DNA of 64,000 nucleotides, taken from the NCBI GenBank assembly GCA_028751875.1, contig CM054143.1, positions 67,873,194-67,937,193 of the forward strand. Reading direction: 5' to 3'. Made by a program: the position numbers and the translations under genes. The stretch comes from Rapana venosa (taxonomy: Eukaryota; Mollusca; Gastropoda; Neogastropoda; Muricidae). This document shows, in pieces, positions 55,434-64,000 of this stretch. The number at the start of each line of letters is the position of its first letter. Positions within the stretch are counted from its first letter, which is position 1. Under the pieces are notes generated by a model. The model was not told the DNA's origin. It searched no databases and saw nothing but the letters and a program-made list of their open reading frames with translations.

Positions 55434-56045
55434 CACTCTGTAAGAGTCATGAACCATTCTAAGACTTGCACAAATATTTTCACAGCAAGAGAACTAAATA
55501 GCTTGATTTATAGAATAAAAATTAATGCATTCATAACTTAATTCAGCAGAAATGGTAAATGTCTGTGTGGTAAGAATGTCTCTAATTCTCAATTAATATT
55601 TGAATGCAAGAGTACAAAAGCTTTTTTTACCCCAGTTTTATGAAAACTCTCTCATCAGCATATTTAATAACATGAATTTGGCGTATAATATTGCAAAAGG
55701 TCTCTGGCACAGTCCTATAGGATATTTGTTATAACTTCATTAAGTTTAGTGACTTTTTTGTTGTTTGTTATTAACTCGTCTTCTTGCTTTGTAAAGTTTC
55801 TTTTTTGTAGATAGGTAAACTATTTTTTCCCTTGCACACATTTCAGTGGGACCTCTGCCGCCACCTCAACTTCCACACACCTTTTTTCTTTCCACTGTCT
55901 AATATCTCTGAGAGTGAACAGACGTAAAATCAAAGACAATAACAACACACACAACACACACACACACACACACACACACTCTCACACTTTCTAATCAGGT
56001 TCACACAGCAATCCTGCCAGCACTTTTTCCCTTGACCTAGCTTGT
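55273..56045 (+). other. Intron 8 segment, (CA)n only
   Basis: (CA)n runs lie at about 55385-55435 and 55945-55980. No other feature was seen. Confidence 0.7.
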
Positions 56046-56049
56046 TTGG

Positions 56050-56375
56050 TGCAGAATAACCTTACCCCTTTCTGCTGGCAGAATAACCTGCACCCTTTCT
56101 GCTGGCAGAATAACCTACACCCTTTCTGCTGGCAGAATAACCTGCACCCTTTCTGCTGGCAGAATAACCTACACCCTTTCTGCTGGCAGAATAACCTACA
56201 CCCTTTCTGCTGGCAGAATAACCTGCACCCTTTCTGCTGGCAGAATAACCTTACCCCTTTCTGCTGGCAGAATAACCTACACCCTTTCTGCTGGCAGAAT
56301 AACCTTACCCCTTTCTGCTGGCAGAATAACCTACACCCTTTCTGCTGGCAGAATAACCTACACCCTTTCTGCTGC
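56050..56375. repeat. Minisatellite, 27-bp unit
   Basis: Twelve copies of a unit with CAGAATAACCTACACCCTTT and CTGCTGG, with two sequence variants (TGCACCC/TACACCC and TTACCCC) interspersed. It is in frame on both strands because 27 is a multiple of three. Confidence 0.95.
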
Positions 56376-56404
56376 TCTGCTGTGGCCTTTGCATTCATTA
56401 TGTG

Positions 56405-57035
56405 ACCTTTGAAAGTGAAAGTAAGCCATCACTGACATCATCTAGATTGAAAGTAAGCCATCAGTGACATCATCTAGATTGAAAGTAAGCCGTCAGTGAC
56501 ATCATCTACATTGAAAGTAAGCCGTCAGTGACATCATCTACATTGAAAGTAAGCCGTCAGTGACATCATCTACATTGAAAGTAAGCCATCAGTGACATCA
56601 TCTAGATTGAAAGTAAGCCGTCAGTGACATCATCTAGATTGAAAGTAAGCCGTCAGTGACATCATCTAGATTGGAAGTAAGCCATCAGTGACATCATCTA
56701 GATTGAAAGTAAGCCGTCAGTGACATCATCTACATTGAAAGTAAGCCATCAGTGACATCATCTACATTGAAAGTAAGCCATCAGTGACATCATCTAGATT
56801 GAAAGTAAGCCGTCAGTGACATCATCTACATTGAAAGTAAGCCATCAGTGACATCATCTACATTGAAAGTAAGCCATCACTGACATCATCTAGATTGAAA
56901 GTAAGCCATCAGTGACATCTACATTGAAAGTAAGCCGTCAGTGACATCATCTAGATTGAAAGTAAGCCGTCAGTGACATCATCTAGATTGAAAGTAAGCC
57001 GTCAGTGACATCATCTAAATTGAAAATAAGCAACC
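56405..57035. repeat. Minisatellite, 32-bp unit
   Basis: About 20 copies of a unit with GAAAGTAAGCCATCAGTGAC and ATCATCTAGATT. Two variants are scattered (CCA/CCG TCAGTG; TAGATT/TACATT). It follows directly after the previous array. Confidence 0.95.
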
Positions 57036-57194
57036 AGTGACATGACTTAGGTCATTCTGGACGTTTCTGGGATTCATCATGTGGCCTGGCACTGTCATCT
57101 GGGAACTGCAGGACCAGAGTGAACTTGGTTTTTTTCTTCTTAGACCGAAGGCTTGAAGAGAAGAAAGGAAATGCATGGCTTCTTCAGTAAAGCA

Positions 57195-57440
57195 TCTGGA
57201 GAATGATATGATATGTCTACACATTGTCATGTGATATGTCGACACATATATCTTGACACATTATCATGTGATATGTCTACTCATTGTGTTGTGATATGTC
57301 TTCACATTATGTGATGTTGACACATTATGATGTGACATATGTACACATTTGTGATATATCTACACATTATAGTATGATAATAATGTCTTACACTATGATG
57401 TAACATTTCTGTACATTATAGTGTGATATGTCTACACATT
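57195..57440. repeat. Degenerate GATATGTCTACACATT repeat
   Basis: About ten strongly diverged units of 20-30 bp, related in sequence (GTGATATGTCTA) to the cleaner array at 58642-59215. Confidence 0.75.
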
Positions 57441-57445
57441 GTGCT

Positions 57446-58060
57446 GTGTCAAGTCAAGTCAAATTTTTATTTCCAGGTGGTACATTGAATAAGCAATGCA
57501 TTTGCTTTTTTTCATCAAGTCATCTATCTAAGAACAAATTTCTTAATGATTATACTGAAATACTACATTATTACAACCTTTACCAATAAATTAAACCAGT
57601 AAAAGGAGAAAAATCGATAAAATAATACATTGGAAAATACAAATTACACACATATACATACACGCACACACATACTCGTACACACCTGCACGCATGCGTA
57701 CACACACACACTTAGATAAAGAATGGTTTAAGAATTAAAATATTAAATCATAAACAAATTACTTCACCTACTATATCATCCATTCTTTCACGTTTATATT
57801 TAAGATAATAAAAAGGTACAGGAACAGAATGTTAGAAAATACTAAGCATTCATTGTGTCATTACTGACAATATTGCCTGCAATGACATCCCTTCTCTCCT
57901 CCACCTAGCAAACGTGTGCTCATATGCGCTCATATTCTTCAAGTAGTGCTTTTTAAATATATTCACACAATAACTATCAAGCAAGCAAAGTAAGTCAAAT
58001 AAGATAATGATAACTATAATAGAGATACAATAATAACAACAATCACCCATCACCATGAGA
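57446..58060 (-). mobile_element. Retroposon family B, copy 3
   Basis: It starts with GTGTCAAGTCAAGTCAAATT and continues as in 54389-54985 to GATACAATAATAACAACAAT. The family may extend further 3' (to about 58500), with CACCATGAGACAACAA repeated twice near 58050 and 58090. Confidence 0.82.
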
Positions 58061-58570
58061 CAACAATATAACAAATAATCCCCATCACCATGAGACAACA
58101 ACATAATGATAATAACAGGAAAGGATGGGGGTTGGGGTGGAGTATCAAAGGGGAAGGGGAAAAACATATTCAATCAAATAGAAAAATAATAATAAAGAAA
58201 CAATTATTCAAACAAGGAAAACCCCCATACAATACAAATATCAAAAGCCCATAATCAGCTGGACTCTCAAACTAAAGACAAATATTGCTTATAATGATAG
58301 TACTAATCTCATCTCTAACTGCAATAAGAACAACGTCCACGATAAAACCTGTTGAATTGGACAAGAAAAAGGGCATGAGGAGAAGAGAGGAGAGGAAAGA
58401 GAGATGTCACAATATCTAGCTATCAGGTCTACCATTTTTTTTCTCATTTCCATTTCGTTTTAAAATTTGTAGATTATATACGAGCTTATATAGATTACTC
58501 TTACTTCTTGGCTTAATAAGAGTGCCTCTTTCCCACCTCCCCCTCCCTCCACACACATACAGTGTGACAA

Positions 58571-58640
58571 GTTGTATGTGTCCGGACAACATTTACTTCA
58601 TGATCAGCTGGCAGTCTTTCCTCCAGAAGCAGCCAGAGAT
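58571..58640 (+). pseudogene. Decayed duplicate of exon 9 (acceptor side and first 18 codons)
   Basis: A gap-free 70-bp match to 59242-59310: the intron end GTTGTATGT, then 18 codons reading DNIYFMISWQSFLQKQPE against DHIHFTIGRQSFNLKQLE in exon 9. The acceptor AG has become CG. Identity is about 70% by eye. It stops where the 35-bp array at 58642 begins. This is a partial tandem duplication of TRAPPC8 sequence that has lost its splice site. Confidence 0.8.
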
Positions 58641-58641
58641 T

Positions 58642-59215
58642 GGTGTGATGTGTCTAGTAATGTGATATGTCTATTTGGTGTGATGTGTCTAGTAATGTGA
58701 TATGTCTATTTGGTGTGATGTGTCTAGTAATGTGATATGTCTATTTGGTGTGATGTGTCTAGTAATGTGATATGTCTATTTGGTGTGATGTGTCTAGTAA
58801 TGTGATATGTCTATTTGGTGTGATGTGTCTAGTAATGTGATATGTCTATTTGGTGTGATGTGTCTAGTAATGTGATATGTCTATTTGGTGTGATGTGTCT
58901 AGTAATGTGATATGTCTATTTGGTGTGATGTGTCTCTACAAGGCATGGTAATGTGATATGTCTATTTGGTGTGATGTGTGTCTACAAGGCATGGTAATGT
59001 GATATGTCTATTTGGTGTGATGTGTCTCTACAAGGCATGGTAATGTGATATGTCTATTTGGTGTGATGTGTCTAGTAATGTGATATGTCTATGTGGTGTG
59101 ATGTGTCTAGTAATGTGATATGTCTATTTGGTGTGATGTGTCTAGTAATGTGATATGTCTATTTGGTGTGATGTGTGTCTACAAGGCATGGTAATGTGAT
59201 ATGTCTCCACATTAC
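58642..59215. repeat. Minisatellite, 35-bp unit, upstream of exon 9
   Basis: About 15 copies of a unit with GTGATATGTCTATTTGGTGT and GATGTGTCTAGTAAT. Some units carry CTACAAGGCATGG in place of AG, a phrase also similar to the end of exon 9 (GTCTACAAG|GTGGTG). The array lies between the decayed exon 9 duplicate and exon 9 itself. Confidence 0.93.
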
Positions 59216-59255
59216 GCTGTGTGACATGGTGGTGTTGTTGCGTTGTATGTACCAG

Positions 59256-59408
59256 GACCACATCCACTTCACCATTGGCCGGCAGTCGTTCAACCTGAAG
59301 CAGCTGGAGAACGCCACCTCTGCCTTCAAGCATCTGCTGACCGGGGAGAGCAAGCAGCCCACTGCCCAGCAGGGAGCCTTTCTCCGGGAATACCTCTTTG
59401 TCTACAAG
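59256..59408 (+). CDS. TRAPPC8: TRAPPC8 exon 9 of window (DHIHFTIGRQSF)
   Basis: The exon is 153 nt (51 codons), phase 0 on both sides, from a GTACCAG acceptor to an AAG|GTGGTG donor. It encodes DHIHFTIGRQSFNLKQLENA, then SAFKHLL, and ends AQQGAFLREYLFVYK. Vertebrate TRAPPC8 matches closely (DHINFTIGRQSYTLRQLDNA...AQQGAFLREYLYVYK). The donor is weak (GTGGTG) and is followed by a long poly-G run. A decayed copy of the acceptor and first half of this exon lies at 58571-58640. Confidence 0.94.
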
Positions 59409-59419
59409 GTGGTGTGGTG

Positions 59420-59440
59420 GGGGGGGGGGGGGGGGGGGGG
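59420..59440 (+). repeat. Poly-G run after the exon 9 donor
   Basis: About 22 G on the sense strand, about 11 bp after the donor. Such a run is prone to length errors in sequencing. Confidence 0.9.
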
Positions 59441-59666
59441 ATAGCGTTGTTCTGGAAAGTTGCAGGATTCAGAAAGGAACACAGGAATGGAAAGTCGGGA
59501 ATGAAAATCTTGGCTTGTAGAAAGTGCTATTGGGGGTGGGATGAGAGAAGAAAAGAATGCCATTGTAGTTTTTTAAAAATGCATCGGTTCGCCACATTTC
59601 AGTCCATGATTGTAGCTGACATTAGAATGAATTGCTGTCTCTCTCCGAAGTTGGAATGCATCTACC

Positions 59667-60381
59667 TTAACCACTAGACTGCCCCACCCCGGAAATTTTC
59701 CGGGGCTAAACGTGCACCCTATACGCCTACAACCCAGAAAATTTCCAGGGTGTCGAACTGAAGTAAACAAGCCAGCTTCCTTGACTACAGTTAAAGGGAA
59801 GAACTCCAAAATTAATGGAGATCACTCTCCTGTTGCTTGGCAACATCCAGCTGCAAAAACCATGGCAAAAACGATCGTTTTGTCGCTCGTATTTTGTGTT
59901 TTTATGCATGGCTGCTTGGGAAGTTCTTGTTCAAAATGGCTGACACTTCTTGTTGAAGGCATCAATAACTTTACACAGCTGTAAAAGTGGCAAATAAAAC
60001 TTTAGATTTACCTAACAGTGATGAAAACGATCGCGTACAATTCAGGAGATCGTGTATTTAAAAAACAATGAATGAGATTTGGCCTAGACTTATGTTTGAC
60101 GTTATTGAGATGGGGGTACTCAGAATGACAGTGGTGATGAAGAAATCGTATGTATGGTCGATTTTTTACATTTTAAATATATTTTCGCAGTGAAATATCA
60201 TGCTAACTAATTTGAGCTTGCCTCGAAGTAATCTACGATATATATACTGTCATTGGATAGACTATCAGGAATATTCATGTTGTAGTTTCTGAGTAAGAGG
60301 GATATGAACATAGCAGTGGTACATAAGAATGTTATTCCCCGGCATATAGGGTGCACTTGCACTGGGCAGTGAAGAGGTTAA
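59667..60381. mobile_element. piggyBac-type non-autonomous element, TTAA-flanked, 715 bp
   Basis: TTAA occurs at both ends (59667-59670 and 60378-60381), the target site of the piggyBac superfamily. The ends form imperfect inverted repeats: left TTAACCACTAGACTGCCC against the reverse complement of the right, TTAACCTCTTCACTGCCC. A second matching pair lies further in (GTGCACCCTATACGCC against GTGCACCCTATATGCC). The left end also has a nested palindrome CCCCGGAAATTTTCCGGGG (59687-59705) that is absent from the right end. There is no transposase frame. A second copy starts at 63590. Confidence 0.82.
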
Positions 60382-60554
60382 TGGTGGTAAAAACAGTCAC
60401 ATGTGCAGAATCTCACCATTGGTGAACCTCAGAGCTCTATCCAAGGAATTTAAAAAATTAAAATAAAAAAACTGTTTAAAAATAGAAAGACAAAACAAAA
60501 TCAAGGTAATGGAGTGAAACCACACCCTGGCTGTTGATAGAGACATCAGAAAGA

Positions 60555-60862
60555 GCTGGGTTTAGAGAGAGAGAGAGGCGAGTGTTTCTTGCAGAACTTA
60601 CTGCTTGATCAGGTGTGGTTTAGAGAGAGAGAGAGAGAGGCGAGTGTTTCTTGCAGAACTTACTGCTTGATCAGGTGTGGTTTAGAGAGAGAGAGAGAGA
60701 GGCGAGTGTTTCTTGCAGAACTTACTGCTTGATCAGGTGTGGTTTAGAGAGAGAGAGAGAGAGGCGAGTGTTTCTTGCAGAACTTACTGCTTGATCAGGT
60801 GTGGTTTAGAGAGAGAGAGAGAGAGGCGAGTGTTTCTTGCAGAACTTACTGCTTGTGTGTCA
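60555..60862. repeat. Minisatellite, ~60-bp unit
   Basis: Five copies of a unit with (GA)n, GGCGAGTGTTTCTTGCAGAA, CTTACTGCTTGATCAGGTGT and GGTTTAG. Each contains an acceptor-like CTTGCAG|A. Confidence 0.94.
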
Positions 60863-60929
60863 GGTGTCAACCAACAAGAAATACATTTTAGAACTAATGG
60901 TTCTGCTCTAGAAAGTGGCATAAAAGATA

Positions 60930-61500
60930 AGTAGTGACAGTGTTGATTGACAGATGAGAAAGATAATGCCATGATAGTGTTGATTGACAGGTGACAAAGA
61001 TAATGCCATGATAGTGTTGATTGACAGGTGACAAAGATAATGGCATGATAGTGTTGATTGACAGGTGACAAAGATAATGCCATGATAGTGTTGATTGACA
61101 GGTGACAAAGATAATGGCATGATAGTGTTGATTGACAGGTGACAAAGATAATGGCATGATAGTGTTGATTGACAGGTGGCAAAGATAATGGCATGATAGT
61201 GTTGATTGACAGGTGGCAAAGATAATGGCATGATAGTGTTGATTGACAAGTGAGAAAAATAATGGCATGATAATGTTGACTGCCATATGACAAAGATAAT
61301 GGCACAATATTGTTGGCTGCCATATGACAAAGATAATAGCACAAAAGTGTTGACTGTCATATGACAAGGATAGTGGCACATTGGTGTAGTTGACAGATGA
61401 CAAAGATAATGGCATAATAGTGTTGACTGCTGTATGACAAAGATAATGGCACAATATGTTGACTGTCTAATGACAAAGATAGTTGCACGACAGTGTTGAC
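60930..61500. repeat. Minisatellite, 37-bp unit
   Basis: About 15 copies of a unit with ATAGTGTTGATTGACAGGTG and ACAAAGATAATGGCATG. Units become more diverged toward the 3' side (GCTGCCATATGACAAAGATA). Confidence 0.93.
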
Positions 61501-61559
61501 TGTGATGACAAAAGCGATGGCAATCTTTTCCAAGAGCAAAGTTGCTTTATAAGATAGAT

Positions 61560-63000
61560 GATAGGGTGTGTGATGCTGATGATCAATCATGATGGTATGT
61601 TGTGTGATACAGATGATCAGTCGTGATGTGTGATACAGATGATCAGTCGTGATGTGTGATACTTATAATCATGATGGTGTGATACTGATGATCAGTCGTG
61701 ATGGTGTGATACTGATGATCAACCATGATGGTGTGATACTGATGATCAACCATGATGGTGTGATACTGATGATCAACCATGGTGGTGTGTCACTGATGAT
61801 CAGTCATGGTGTGATGTGTGTCACTGATGATCAACCATGGTGGTGTGATACTGATGATCAACCATGATGGTGTGATACTGATGATCAATCATGGTGGTGT
61901 GTCACTGATGATCAGTCATGGTGGTGTGTCACTGATGATCAGTCATGGTGTGATGTGTGTCACTGATGATCAGTCATGGTGGTGTGTCACTGATGATCAG
62001 TCATGGTGTGATGTGTGTCACTGATGATCAGTCATGGTGGTGTGTCACTGATGATCAGTCATGGTGTGATGTGTGTCACTGATGATCAGTCATGGTGTGA
62101 TGTGTGTCACTGATGATCAGTCATGGTGTGATGTGTGTCACTGATGATCAGTCATGGTGTGGTGTGTGTCACTGATGATCAGTCATGGTGTGATGTGTGT
62201 CACTGATGATCAATCATGGTGTGGTGTGTGTCACTGATGATCAGTCATGGTGTGATGTGTGTCACTGATGATCAGTCATGGTGTGATGTGTGTCACTGAT
62301 GATCAGTCATGGTGGTGTGTCACTGATGATCAATCATGGTGTGATGTGTGTCACTGATGATCAATCATGGTGTGATGTGTGTCACTGATGATCAGTCATG
62401 GTGTGATGTGTGTCACTGATGATCAGTCATGGTGTGATGTGTGTCACTGATGATCAGTCATGGTGTGATGTGTGTCACTGATGATCAATCATGGTGTGAT
62501 GTGTGTCACTGATGATCAGTCATGGTGTGATGTGTGTCACTGATGATCAGTCATGGTGTGATGTGTGTCACTGATGATCAGTCATGGTGTGATGTGTGTC
62601 ACTGATGATCAATCATGGTGTGATGTGTGTCACTGATGATCAGTCATGGTGTGATGTGTGTCACTGATGATCAGTCATGGTGTGATGTGTGTCACTGATG
62701 ATCAATCATGGTGTGATGTGTGTCACTGATGATCAATCATGGTGTGATGTGTGTCACTGATGATCAATCATGGTGTGATGTGTGTCACTGATGATCAATC
62801 ATGGTGTGATGTGTGTCACTGATGATCAATCATGGTGTGATGTGTGTCACTGATGATCAATCATGGTGTGATGTGTGTCACTGATGATCAATCATGGTGT
62901 GATGTGTGTCACTGATGATCAATCATGATGGTGTTGTGTGTCACTGATGATCAATCATGGTGTGATGTGTGTCACTGATGATCAATCATGATGGTGTTAT
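61560..63000 (+). repeat. 1.4-kb minisatellite, 31-bp unit, abutting the exon 10 acceptor
   Basis: About 45 copies of a unit with CACTGATGATCA(G/A)TCATGG and TGTGATGTGTGT. The last unit (GTGTTATGTGCAG) supplies the acceptor of exon 10, so the array runs straight into coding sequence. Every unit has a TGATCA palindrome. Confidence 0.95.
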
Positions 63001-63006
63001 GTGCAG

Positions 63007-63127
63007 CAACTGCTGAGTCAGGAGGCAGGGGAGAGCAGCACATATGGCCGCCTGCCTGAGCTTCCCCTGCCCAACATCAACACCAACGACACGCAGGTGT
63101 TACTGGGGCAGCCACCTCAGCCTGCAG
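63007..63127 (+). CDS. TRAPPC8: TRAPPC8 exon 10 of window (PELPLPNIN)
   Basis: The exon is 121 nt, from a GTTATGTGCAG acceptor (phase 0) to a GCAG|GTGAGT donor (phase 1). It encodes QLLSQEAGESSTYGRLPELP followed by LPNINTNDTQVLLGQPPQPA. Vertebrate TRAPPC8 has the same position and motif (QL...LPQLPLPYINSSATRVFFG). The acceptor is immediately preceded by a 31-bp minisatellite. The last 34 nt with the donor are repeated downstream in a roughly 47-bp array, so several alternative donors exist. The next exon is beyond the window. Confidence 0.9.
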
Positions 63128-63587
63128 GTGAGTCAGATAGCAGGTGTTACTGGGGCAGCCACCTCAGCCTGCAGGTGAGTCAGATAGCAGGTGTTACTGG
63201 GGCAGCCACCTCAGCCTGCAGGTGAGTCAGATAGCAGGTGTTACTGGGTCAGCCTGCAGGTGAGTCAGATAGCAGGTGTTACTGGGTCAGCCTGCAGGTG
63301 AGTCAGATAGCAGGTGTTACTGGGTCAGCCACCTCAGCCTGCAGGTGAGTCAGATAGCAGGTGTTACTGGGTCAGCCACCTCAGCCTGCAGGTGAGTCAG
63401 ATAGCAGGTGTTACTGGGTCAGCCTTCTCAGCCTGCAGGAGAGTCAGATAGCAGGTGTTACTGGGTCAGCCTTCTCAGCCTGCAGGAGAGTCAGATAGCA
63501 GGTGTTACTGGGTCAGCCTTCTCAGCCTGCAGGAGAGTCAGATAGCAGGTGTTACTGGGTCAGCCTTCTCAGCCTGCAGGAGAGTCC
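63093..63587 (+). repeat. ~47-bp tandem copies of the exon 10 end plus donor
   Basis: The first unit is the true exon end: CAGGTGTTACTGGGGCAGCC, ACCTCAGCCTGCAG|GTGAGT, CAGATAG. About ten further units follow, some lacking nine bases (CCACCTCAG). Each unit provides TAGCAG|GTG (acceptor-like) and GCAG|GTGAGT (donor). In the last four units the donor reads GAGAGT, so GT is lost. The unit is not a multiple of three, so inclusion of a full unit would shift the frame. Confidence 0.93.
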
Positions 63588-63589
63588 CA

Positions 63590-64000
63590 CCCCCACCCCG
63601 GAAATTTTCCAGGGCTTAATGTGCACCTTATACACCTACAACCCGGAAAATTTCCGGGGTGTTGAACCAAAGTAAACAAGCCAGCTTCCTTGACTACAGT
63701 TAAAGGGAAAGAACTCTAAAATTAGCGGAGATCACTCTCCTGTTGCCTGGGAACATCTAGCTGCAAAAACCATGGCAAAAACGATCGTATTTTAGCTCGT
63801 ATTTTGTATTTTTATGCATGACTGCTTGGGAAGTTCTTGTTCAAAATGGCTGACACTTCTTGTTGAAGGTAAACTTTACACAGCTGAAAAAGTGGAAATT
63901 AAAACTTTAGATTTACCCACAGTGCTGAAAACGATCGTGTATGATTCAGGAGATAGTGCATTTTAAAAAAAAGTAAATGAGTTTTGGCTTGGACTTATGT
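63590..64000. mobile_element. piggyBac-type element, second copy, running off the window
   Basis: It matches 59683-60100: CCACCCCGGAAATTTTCC, AAGTAAACAAGCCAGCTTCC and GGGAAGTTCTTGTTCAAAAT, at over 85% identity by eye. The outermost left end (TTAACCACTAGACTG) is missing, and the minisatellite 63093-63587 takes its place. The right end lies beyond the window. Confidence 0.85.

Noticed and set aside
56050..57035. CRISPR-like appearance of regular repeats
   Set aside because: Units are directly adjacent, with no unique spacers, and the sequence is clearly eukaryotic. These are minisatellites.
59712..59984. 90-codon frame with a signal-peptide-like segment (IVLSLVFCVFMHGCLG)
   Set aside because: It lies inside the non-autonomous piggyBac-type element, and the second copy of the element has changed bases and a small deletion in it. 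There is no sign of selection.

Overview
This is a eukaryotic, intron-dominated window. About 1.3 kb of its 64 kb is host protein-coding sequence. It holds ten spliced exons of one plus-strand gene, recognised as TRAPPC8 (TRAPP III complex subunit, Trs85 family). The exons cover the middle of the protein. The 5' exons lie before the window and the 3' exons after it. Nine exon junctions were checked. Eight join in matching phase with GT..AG borders. The ninth, between 35652 and 54294, lacks an expected in-phase block of about 44 residues. The organism is probably a lophotrochozoan, most likely a gastropod mollusc. That is an inference from the protein, the SINE resembling gastropod repeats at about 51.86-52.2 kb, and the mix of RTE and CR1/L2-like retrotransposons with abundant minisatellites.

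Layout. 1-8930: tandem repeats, an RTE fragment and a 6.6 kb minisatellite. 8930-14257: exons 1-3, with arrays that copy or touch their splice sites. 14258-24831 (intron 3): a minisatellite, a CR1/L2-like LINE and an RTE on the minus strand, a G-rich array interrupted by a 1.7 kb insertion, and a 24-bp array. 24832-35652: exons 4-7 with LINEs, SINE pieces and arrays. 35653-54293 (intron 7): nested retrotransposons, a 6.2 kb 27-bp array whose regularity collapses along its length, and more arrays. 54294-63127: exons 8-10, with tandem copies of exon ends and splice sites, a decayed duplicate of exon 9, and a 715-bp TTAA-flanked piggyBac-type element. A second piggyBac-type copy runs off the window end.

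The most notable pattern is that minisatellites repeatedly start at, or contain copies of, true splice sites of this one gene. The cases are the acceptor of exon 1, the donors of exons 2, 6, 8 and 10, and the acceptor side of exon 10. Several units carry GT..AG borders of their own, so they form strings of candidate mini-exons or mini-introns. This resembles the proposed gain of introns and exons by tandem duplication of an AGGT-containing segment. No other host gene was recognised. Most very long reading frames here are translations of tandem repeats and are not genes.
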